Below are positions 57,508 to 64,000 of a DNA stretch of 64,000 nt, piece after piece. The first letter of the stretch is position 1. Each line of letters starts with the position of its first letter. The notes beneath the pieces were generated by a model, which saw nothing but the letters and a program-made list of their open reading frames with translations, ran no database searches and was not told the DNA's origin. Both the position numbers and the translations under genes were made by a program. The stretch lies in NCBI RefSeq assembly GCF_900141775.1, contig NZ_FSRI01000001.1, positions 1,768,251 to 1,832,250 on the forward strand, in the 5' to 3' direction. The stretch is from Salinivibrio sp. ES.052. Its GTDB lineage: Bacteria > Pseudomonadota > Gammaproteobacteria > Enterobacterales > Vibrionaceae.

Positions 57508-60087
57508 GTGACAGTACAAGCGCTCGAAAAGCACACGCCCATGATGCAACAATATCTCAAACTAAAAGCTCAGCATCCTGAAGAGCTGCTGTTTTATCGT
57601 ATGGGGGATTTTTACGAACTCTTTTACGACGATGCGAAACGTGCCTCTCAGCTTCTGGATATCTCGCTGACAAAACGCGGCAGTTCTGGTGGTGAGCCGA
57701 TCCCAATGGCAGGTGTGCCGTTTCACGCGGTGGAAGGCTATTTAGCTAAGCTCGTACAGCTTGGTGAACCTGCCGCTATCTGTGAGCAGATTGGGGATCC
57801 CGCCACAAGCAAAGGCCCCGTTGAACGACAAGTGGTACGTATCGTCACCCCTGGAACCGTATCAGATGAAGCATTATTGAGTGAGCGGGTGGATAATTTG
57901 GTCGCAGCGCTAACCTGCGATAAAGCGCGTTTTGGCTTTGCCACACTGGATATCACTTCCGGTCGCTTTGTGCTCACCGAACCGGCCACGCTTGAGCAGA
58001 TGCAGGCGGAGTTGCAACGCACTCAGCCTGCTGAGCTGCTTTATCCTGAGGATTTCCCTTACCCCGACTTACTGTCGGTCTGCAGAGGGGCTCGCCGCCG
58101 CCCCATTTGGGAGTTTGATCTCGATACCGCACGCAGTCAGCTTACCAGCCAATTTGGCACCCGTGATTTGGTAGGATTTGGCGTCGAGGATTGTCCGATC
58201 GGTCTTAGTGCGGCTGGCTGTGTCTTGCAATACGCTAAAGAAACCCAGCGTACCGCATTGCCTCATATTCGTGCCATCATCAAAGATCAACAAGATACGT
58301 CGGTGGTGTTAGATGCCGCGACCCGTCGCAACTTAGAAATCACGCAGAACCTGTCCGGTGGTAGTGACAATACCCTAGCCGAAGTACTGGACCGTACGAC
58401 AACACCGATGGGCAGTCGCTTACTGAAACGGTGGCTCCACCAGCCACTTCGCGATCGTCGAGTGCTCAACCAGCGCTTAGATGCTATCGATGCCTTATTG
58501 GAAAGCGGTTTGTTTACTGATTTGAGTACCGCGCTTCATCCCGTGGGCGATATTGAGCGCGTCCTGGCTCGCCTAGCGATGCGATCAGCACGTCCACGTG
58601 ATATGGCAAGACTGCGCACCGCGCTTGCACAATTACCCGACATTCAAACCCTATTAGCTGAACTCGATCACATTGCGTTTGCCGATCACCAAACCGCCAC
58701 CACACCAATGCCTGAGCTGCTAGATTTGCTCACCCGTGCCGTGGTAGACAATCCGCCAGTCGTGATCCGCGATGGCGGCGTCATCGCGCCAGGTTATCAT
58801 GCGGAACTGGATGAGTGGCGCGACCTCTCGGAAGGGGCTTCACGCTACCTGGAAGAGCTAGAGCTCCGAGAGCGCGAACAATACGGTATCGACACGCTGA
58901 AAGTCGGCTATAACCAGGTGCATGGCTTTTATATTCAAATCAGTCGCGCGCAAAGTGATCGGGTGCCTGCGCACTATATTCGCCGTCAAACACTCAAAAA
59001 CGCAGAGCGCTACATTATCCCTGAGTTAAAAGAACACGAGGATAAAGTATTAAGCTCTCGGTCAAATGCTTTGGCACTCGAAAAACGCCTATGGGAAGAA
59101 TTGTTTGATCAATTGCTCCCACACCTCGCGCAATTGCAGCAGGCATCAGAGTCATTGTCAGCACTAGATGTGCTGTGTAACCTCGCCGAACGCGCTGACA
59201 CGCTTAACTACCACCGCCCCACCTTGGTCGAACAACCCGGGATCCATATCGAGGCTGGCCGCCACCCAGTCGTTGAGCAGGTGATGACTGACCCTTTTAT
59301 TCCCAACCCAATAGCATTAGCCCCTGAACGACGGATGTTAATCATCACTGGGCCAAACATGGGTGGTAAATCCACCTATATGCGCCAAACCGCGTTGATT
59401 ACGTTGTTAAGCCATATTGGCGCCTACGTCCCGGCAGAGTCTGCAACCATAGGCCCTGTGGATCGTATATTTACCCGTATTGGCGCGTCTGATGACCTCG
59501 CCTCTGGCCGCTCCACGTTTATGGTCGAAATGACGGAAACGGCCAATATTCTTCATAATGCTACCGCCCATAGTTTAGTATTGATGGACGAAATTGGCCG
59601 TGGCACCAGCACCTATGACGGTCTGTCGCTAGCCTGGGCCAGTGCTGAATGGTTAGCAGAAAAGATCCACGCAATGACGCTGTTTGCCACTCACTATTTC
59701 GAGCTCACCGAACTCCCTGGGCAAATGGAAGGTTTGGTCAATGTCCACCTAGATGCCATGGAGCATGGCGATGAGATTGCCTTTATGCACGCCGTTCAAG
59801 AAGGCGCGGCCAGCAAGTCTTATGGTCTAGCGGTTGCCAGTTTAGCCGGCGTACCGAAACCCGTTATTCGTCGCGCTAAACACAAATTGAACCAATTGGA
59901 ACGCAGTGGCCAGCACACATTGAATACTGAGCCCAAACACGATGACAGAGCGCCAGCCCAATTGCCATTACTGTCTGAGCCAAGCGAGCTAGACAACGCG
60001 GTCGATGCATTGACGCCAGATGAAATGACCCCTCGCCAAGCCTTAGATGCGCTTTACGCCCTCAAAGCTTTGCAACAATCTCGCTAA
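57508..60087 (+). CDS. mutS: DNA mismatch repair protein MutS
   Basis: Mismatch recognition ATPase. Domain I (about 1-125) with the mismatch-contact Phe-x-Glu region in [21 protein letters not shown]; domains II-III; clamp (IV) region [25 protein letters not shown]; ATPase (about 560-800) with Walker [10 protein letters not shown] at 615-623, [21 protein letters not shown] and [11 protein letters not shown]-terminal dimer tail ([11 protein letters not shown]). 859 residues. Start GTG at 57508 with AGGT before it. Intact, so a hypermutator phenotype from mutS is not indicated. Confidence 0.97.
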   Translation: MTVQALEKHTPMMQQYLKLKAQHPEELLFYRMGDFYELFYDDAKRASQLLDISLTKRGSSGGEPIPMAGVPFHAVEGYLAKLVQLGEPAAICEQIGDPATSKGPVERQVVRIVTPGTVSDEALLSERVDNLVAALTCDKARFGFATLDITSGRFVLTEPATLEQMQAELQRTQPAELLYPEDFPYPDLLSVCRGARRRPIWEFDLDTARSQLTSQFGTRDLVGFGVEDCPIGLSAAGCVLQYAKETQRTALPHIRAIIKDQQDTSVVLDAATRRNLEITQNLSGGSDNTLAEVLDRTTTPMGSRLLKRWLHQPLRDRRVLNQRLDAIDALLESGLFTDLSTALHPVGDIERVLARLAMRSARPRDMARLRTALAQLPDIQTLLAELDHIAFADHQTATTPMPELLDLLTRAVVDNPPVVIRDGGVIAPGYHAELDEWRDLSEGASRYLEELELREREQYGIDTLKVGYNQVHGFYIQISRAQSDRVPAHYIRRQTLKNAERYIIPELKEHEDKVLSSRSNALALEKRLWEELFDQLLPHLAQLQQASESLSALDVLCNLAERADTLNYHRPTLVEQPGIHIEAGRHPVVEQVMTDPFIPNPIALAPERRMLIITGPNMGGKSTYMRQTALITLLSHIGAYVPAESATIGPVDRIFTRIGASDDLASGRSTFMVEMTETANILHNATAHSLVLMDEIGRGTSTYDGLSLAWASAEWLAEKIHAMTLFATHYFELTELPGQMEGLVNVHLDAMEHGDEIAFMHAVQEGAASKSYGLAVASLAGVPKPVIRRAKHKLNQLERSGQHTLNTEPKHDDRAPAQLPLLSEPSELDNAVDALTPDEMTPRQALDALYALKALQQSR

Positions 60088-60120
60088 TCGACCAGGCCCG
60101 GCAACATCATGGCTACAAAC

Positions 60121-60153
60121 AAAAAGGGACAGCAAACGCTGTCCCTTCTTTTT
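60121..60153. terminator. Bidirectional terminator between mutS and rpoS
   Basis: AAGGGACAGC/GCTGTCCCTT with an AAAC loop; T-rich on the plus side and A-run giving T on the minus side. About 40 bases beyond the mutS stop and 47 beyond the rpoS stop. Confidence 0.85.
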
Positions 60154-60329
60154 CATCGGTTAATTAATCCACGCCTACTCAGCGAAATTGATATGTTGCT
60201 TACTGTTCAACGTTAAAGAGCGATTCGATGCTTAATCCTTGATGAGTCAGCATATCACGCAAACGGCGCAAGCCTTCAACTTGAATTTTGTCCCGTCCTG
60301 AAATACGTTGACATAAAGAGGACTTCTTT

Positions 60330-60725
60330 ATGACAACATCAAGTAATTCAAGCCGTAAGCGCACGCAACGTGATTACACCTTAGCCTTTAAATTAGGCGT
60401 TGTAGAGCGTGTTGAAAAAGGCGAAATGACGTACAAACAAGCTCAAGCCCGTTTTGGCATTCAGGGCCGCTCAACGGTACTCGTCTGGCTCAGAAAACAT
60501 GGTAGACTCGATTGGTCGAAGCCATTTCAGCATCCCCTTATGCCACATTCAAAAGAAACCCCATCCGAAACTATCAAGCGCCTTGAGCGTGAGTTAGCCG
60601 AAGAGAAACTGCGTAACCAAATCCTCAATGGTATGGTCGATATCATGGACAATGAGTACGGAGCCGGCCTCAGAAAAAAGTACTTATCCGGTACATCTGG
60701 CAAGCCAAAGCCAAAAGTAAAATAA
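60330..60725 (+). CDS. IS3-family OrfA, helix-turn-helix protein (copy 2)
   Basis: 131 residues, identical to the copy 1 OrfA. The helix-turn-helix lies at about residues 14-60 and a leucine-zipper-like helix at about 85-112. The frameshift heptamer A AAA AAG is at 60674-60680, with codons AAA (60675) and AAG (60678) in frame 0, the usual arrangement for IS3-type -1 slippage. Confidence 0.92.
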   Translation: MTTSSNSSRKRTQRDYTLAFKLGVVERVEKGEMTYKQAQARFGIQGRSTVLVWLRKHGRLDWSKPFQHPLMPHSKETPSETIKRLERELAEEKLRNQILNGMVDIMDNEYGAGLRKKYLSGTSGKPKPKVK

Positions 60726-60790
60726 AGTTAGCGGCGGCATGTCGTGCCACAGGCATTTCTCGGCAAGGTGTCTATCAAGCCGTTGCTCGA

Positions 60791-61558
60791 ATGGAAAGCC
60801 GAAGAGCTGAACTATCAATCATCAGAGACTGGGTCCAATACTGGCGTAAGTATATGCCGAGGTTAGGGGCGCGTAAGCTCTACGCGTTGGTAAAGCCCAA
60901 GCTAGTTGAACACGAAATTAAGCTAGGGCGAGACGGGTTTTTTAGCTATCTGAGAAGCGAAGGCTTACTGGTTAAACCCAAGAAAAGCTACACAAAAACT
61001 ACGTGTAGTAAGCACTGGATGAAGAAGCATCCTAACCTGCTAAAAGAAGACGGACTGCATGATGCTGCGCATATACTGGTCAGCGACATCACTTATGTTG
61101 AATCAGACCAAGGTGTGCACTATCTGTCACTGGTGACCGATGCCAACTCACGCAAGATAGTGGGTCATCACGTTAGCGAAGATATGAAAGTCGACAATGT
61201 AGTGAAAGCGCTGAAAATGGCCGTCAAAGATAAGCGCTATATCGGCAATGCGGTACATCACTCAGACCGAGGTTCGCAATACTGCTCAGCCGTTTATCAG
61301 AGTGCGCTACAGGAGAGTCAAATCCAGCCGTCGATGACGGATGGTTATGATTGCTACCAAAACGCGTTAGCGGAAAGAGTCAATGGCATACTGAAGCATG
61401 AGTTTTTACTGTACCGGTGTAAGACACTGACAGAGCTTAAAATATTGGTAAAAGAATCGATAGCGATATACAACGAAATGAGACCGCACCTAAGTTTAAG
61501 TATGGCAACCCCCAATCAGGTGCATAATAAAAAAGGCCAGCTACTGGAGCTGGCCTAA
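60791..61558 (+). CDS. IS3-family transposase, OrfB (copy 2)
   Basis: 255 residues from ATG, identical to copy 1 OrfB. DDE residues are present. After -1 slippage at 60674-60680 translation continues directly in this frame (KVLIRYIWQAKAK onward) up to the ATG at 60791, giving an OrfAB fusion of about 409 residues. No internal stop, so the transposase looks functional. Confidence 0.92.
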   Translation: MESRRAELSIIRDWVQYWRKYMPRLGARKLYALVKPKLVEHEIKLGRDGFFSYLRSEGLLVKPKKSYTKTTCSKHWMKKHPNLLKEDGLHDAAHILVSDITYVESDQGVHYLSLVTDANSRKIVGHHVSEDMKVDNVVKALKMAVKDKRYIGNAVHHSDRGSQYCSAVYQSALQESQIQPSMTDGYDCYQNALAERVNGILKHEFLLYRCKTLTELKILVKESIAIYNEMRPHLSLSMATPNQVHNKKGQLLELA

Positions 61559-62581
61559 AAACTGTCAACCTATATTAGGACGGGACATTTGACGAACACG
61601 CTCACGTGTCAAACCAATTTCACGACCCACATCTTCGAGGGTTGAAGCCTCATGACCTAGCAGCCCAAAACGACGCGACAACACCTCACGCTGCTTAGGA
61701 TTTAGCTCTTGTAACCACTGAACAATCGATTTTTTCATGTCATCGTCTTGCGTGGTGTACTCAGGGCCGTCTTGCTTCTCATCAGGAATAATATCCAATA
61801 GTGCTTTTTCTGAGTCACCACCAATAGGATTATCCACTGAACCTATCCGCTCATTGAGACGAAGCATACGGTTCACATCTTCTACCGGCTTATCAAGCTG
61901 AGCCGCAATGTCTTCAGCCGTCGGTTCATGATCAAGCTTTTGCGCCAATTCACGGGCAGTACGTAGGTATACATTTAACTCTTTGACCACATGGATCGGT
62001 AAGCGAATGGTACGTGTTTGATTCATGATGGCGCGTTCAATGGTTTGGCGGATCCACCACGTCGCATAGGTTGAGAAACGGAAACCACGCTCTGGGTCAA
62101 ACTTCTCGACCGCGCGGATCAGGCCAAGGTTACCCTCTTCAACCAGATCTAACAGCGCCAGACCACGATTGGAATAACGACGGGAAATTTTCACCACCAA
62201 GCGGAGGTTGCTCTCAATCATACGCTTGCGAGCCACTTCGTCACCACGCAAAGCTCGGCGCGCGTACAGTACCTCTTCTTCCGCAGTTAGGAGCGGTGAA
62301 AAACCAATTTCACTCAGGTAAAGTTGGGTGGCATCTGAAGCCTTTGAGGTGGCCGCTTGTTGCTGAACAGCCTCCTCGACTTCTTCGACCACTTCTTCAG
62401 CTTGAGAACGCGCCTCAACGGTGTCGAACTCCACGTCTTGATTCAAGCCGTCCAGTCTCTTTGCGGTATTTGTTTGGCTCATAGCGCCTCCCTTATGACG
62501 TAGCAGCAAAGCAGAATTCGTTTCTGCTTTCACCGGCCCCGTCACATTGTGGCTGCGCGATATCACCTTGGTTTCCCTGTG

Positions 62582-63517
62582 CTACCGCTTTGGCAGATAA
62601 TGCAACGGATTGACCGATTTTCCTTTGTAGCGAATTTCAAAATGCAACCGAACACTGTTTGCACCAGAACTGCCCATTGAAGCTATTTTTTGCCCCTTTT
62701 TGACAGTACGGCCTTCTGAAACATAGAACCTATCGTTGTGCGCATAAGCACTCAGATAATCATCATTGTGTTTCACTATTATTAATTTACCGTAACCTCG
62801 AAGTGCGCTTCCGGCGTACACGACTTTACCATCCGCCGCCGCCTGAATACCCTGTCCTCGTTGTCCAGCAATATCTATGCCCTTATTGCCTCGCTCTGTG
62901 CTAGAAAATCGGGACACCATCCGGCCTCTTGTTGGCCATTGCCAGCTTATCTGTTGGTTCGATGAGCTCGCGGTCCGCTTGTTAACATTTTTTTTACTTT
63001 TTGCTTTAGTTTGACTGTACCCCGACGAAGTCCCCGATTCAACGCTTTTTGTGCGTTCAGTCGCGGTTTTTGACTTATTTTTCTCCTCAAATTTGCTAAG
63101 TTCAGCGCTTTTTCTAGAAGATGCTGCTACTACACTTGCGCTTGCAGCCGAATTTGTAGCTGAGGCCACAGAAGCGGCACTTGATGCCGGTGTCGACACC
63201 AGAGAAGAAGAGCTCGATGTCGACGTCGCCACATCAGGACGCTGGTAGGCGGGCTTCCACAATGCTAGCGTCTGCCCGGGATAGATGGTGTAGGGGCGCT
63301 GTAAATCATTATGCTCGATGATGTCGTCGATATCGCGATCAGTGATGTAGGCGATGTAATAGAGGGTATCGCCCTTTTTCACTTCGTAATAACTGCCGCG
63401 ATAGCTGCCTCTATCAACGCTGGTATAATCGGGGGTCACACTAGATACCGGTGCCGGCCCTCGCCAGGAGCAACCAGATAAAAAAACTAGTAGTGACAGA
63501 AAAAACGCGATTTTCAT
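62582..63517 (-). CDS. nlpD: NlpD, LysM/LytM amidase activator lipoprotein
   Basis: Outer-membrane lipoprotein that activates the septal amidase AmiC during division. Start taken as ATG 63517: lipobox LSGC gives Cys16; the frame extends upstream without a signal sequence. LysM domain (about 44-90; YEVKKGDTLYYIAYITDRD, PYTIYPGQTLALWKP), long Ser/Ala-rich linker (about 95-185), C-terminal LytM domain with NKGIDIAGQRGQGIQAAADGKVVY and RLHFEIRYKGKSVNPLHYLP. The zinc ligands of active M23 enzymes are replaced (Asn and Arg instead of His), as in true NlpD. Upstream of rpoS; in relatives the main rpoS promoter lies within nlpD. Confidence 0.94.
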   Translation of the reverse strand: MKIAFFLSLLVFLSGCSWRGPAPVSSVTPDYTSVDRGSYRGSYYEVKKGDTLYYIAYITDRDIDDIIEHNDLQRPYTIYPGQTLALWKPAYQRPDVATSTSSSSSLVSTPASSAASVASATNSAASASVVAASSRKSAELSKFEEKNKSKTATERTKSVESGTSSGYSQTKAKSKKNVNKRTASSSNQQISWQWPTRGRMVSRFSSTERGNKGIDIAGQRGQGIQAAADGKVVYAGSALRGYGKLIIVKHNDDYLSAYAHNDRFYVSEGRTVKKGQKIASMGSSGANSVRLHFEIRYKGKSVNPLHYLPKR

Positions 63518-63551
63518 CTGTTTTAAAATACAGCTCCATCTCTGAGGCAGT

Positions 63552-64000
63552 TTATGCCAGCTCACCCGCAACAAGGGGAACAAATTTAACCGATTCAACT
63601 GTCTCGGTATGGAAAGCGGTTCCCTGGCGCGTGACCTTCATCAACGCTTGATCAGTATCGCCAATCGGGATAAGCATCACTCCGCCTTCATTCAGTTGAT
63701 CACACAACGCCTCGGGTATCGTCGTCGCGGCAGCAGTCACCATGATGGCGTCATACGGACCTTTCGTTGGCCAACCTTGCCAGCCATCGCCGTGTTTGGT
63801 CGACACGTTATAAATATCCAATTGTTTTAAGCGTCGTTTGGCTAGCATTTGTAGTTGCTTGATCCGCTCGACAGAGTAAACATGATCCACCAAATTAGCG
63901 AGGATCGCCGTTTGATAACCGGAGCCCGTCCCAATTTCTAAAATGCGACTATCGCGTTGCAAATTGAGAAGTGATGTCATCTTAGCCACAATATAAGGTT
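63552..64000 (-). CDS. pcm: Protein-L-isoaspartate O-methyltransferase, partial
   Basis: C-terminal part; the frame continues to the window edge (PYIVAKMT read from the last bases), so the start is outside. SAM-dependent repair of L-isoaspartyl residues in aged proteins. [27 protein letters not shown] is the SAM-binding motif I with the acidic motif II, then [25 protein letters not shown] and LIPIG. About 35 bases before nlpD on the same strand, the usual surE-pcm-nlpD-rpoS order. Confidence 0.95.
   Translation of the reverse strand, partial: PYIVAKMTSLLNLQRDSRILEIGTGSGYQTAILANLVDHVYSVERIKQLQMLAKRRLKQLDIYNVSTKHGDGWQGWPTKGPYDAIMVTAAATTIPEALCDQLNEGGVMLIPIGDTDQALMKVTRQGTAFHTETVESVKFVPLVAGELA

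Larger units (their letters stand above)
60289..61587 (+). mobile_element. IS3-family insertion sequence, copy 2, inside rpoS
   Basis: 1299 bp, same ends (TGTCCCGTCCT inverted repeats) and same encoded proteins as copy 1, but opposite orientation. Flanked by the direct duplication TTT (60286-60288 and 61588-61590), so this is a simple transposition into rpoS. Its transcription runs opposite to rpoS. Apparent identity with copy 1 suggests recent activity. Confidence 0.96.
60200..62482 (-). pseudogene. rpoS: rpoS, stationary-phase sigma factor, interrupted by an IS3-family element
   Basis: RpoS directs stationary-phase and general stress transcription. The gene starts at ATG 62482 (GGGAGG before it; [15 protein letters not shown]) and is normal through regions 1.2-4.1 ([36 protein letters not shown]). 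In region 4.2, after LTRERVRQ, the frame enters the IS (60289-61587) and ends after MSRPNIG at 61565, giving 305 residues. The remainder, IQVEGLRRLRDMLTHQGL to EQ, lies on the far side of the IS (60200-60288). Removing the IS and one TTT duplication (1302 bases) restores a clean 326-residue RpoS. The recognition helix is cut, so sigma-S is very probably inactive in this isolate. Confidence 0.96.

Overview
This window is a chromosomal segment of a gammaproteobacterium, almost certainly a member of the Vibrionaceae. The evidence is a LuxS/LuxP/LuxQ autoinducer-2 set, the long (343-residue) DapD, a DUF2850 gene, oadGAB next to a csrA-linked tRNA-Arg/tRNA-Ser cluster, and the order recA-recX-alaS-csrA plus mutS-rpoS-nlpD-pcm. 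Base composition is close to balanced. Halophilic genera such as Salinivibrio would fit, but the genus is a guess. There is no rRNA, CRISPR array or prophage.

Region 1 (1-18.5 kb) holds the end of a TAXI-type TRAP binding protein, mltA, DUF2850, argA, recD-recB, a large exported PHP-type metallohydrolase, recC, a tag-like glycosylase, LexA-controlled yebG and dapD. Region 2 (18.8-23.9 kb) is aromatic amino-acid synthesis: raiA, a phe leader peptide with attenuator, pheA, and the opposing aroF-tyrA operon with three TyrR-like boxes. A two-gene, very AT-rich cassette of unknown function sits tail-to-tail between pheA and tyrA. Region 3 (24-28.5 kb) is a BtsS/BtsR pyruvate-sensing system, a DUF2799 lipoprotein and a CstA/BtsT-type transporter with candidate BtsR sites. 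A 1299-bp IS3-family element follows.

Region 4 (30-40.5 kb) holds the rpsP-rimM-trmD-rplS operon, ffh, ypjD, a CNNM/CBS protein, then luxPQ and luxS side by side. Region 5 (40.5-50.6 kb) holds a lytic-transglycosylase-like lipoprotein, gshA, an M16 peptidase, yqaA, a quinone-oxidoreductase-like gene and the sodium-pumping oxaloacetate decarboxylase operon oadGAB. Region 6 (51-64 kb) holds six tRNA genes, csrA, alaS, recX, recA, pncC, mutS, rpoS, nlpD and the end of pcm.

The most consequential observation is that rpoS is broken by a second, apparently identical copy of the IS. It is inserted in the region 4.2 helix-turn-helix with a clean 3-bp target duplication and removes the last 28 residues. 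The two copies are in opposite orientation about 30 kb apart. The best candidates for undescribed biology are the AT-rich two-gene cassette between pheA and tyrA, the exported PHP hydrolase lodged between recC and recB, and the physical linkage of AI-2 synthesis (luxS) with AI-2 sensing (luxPQ).
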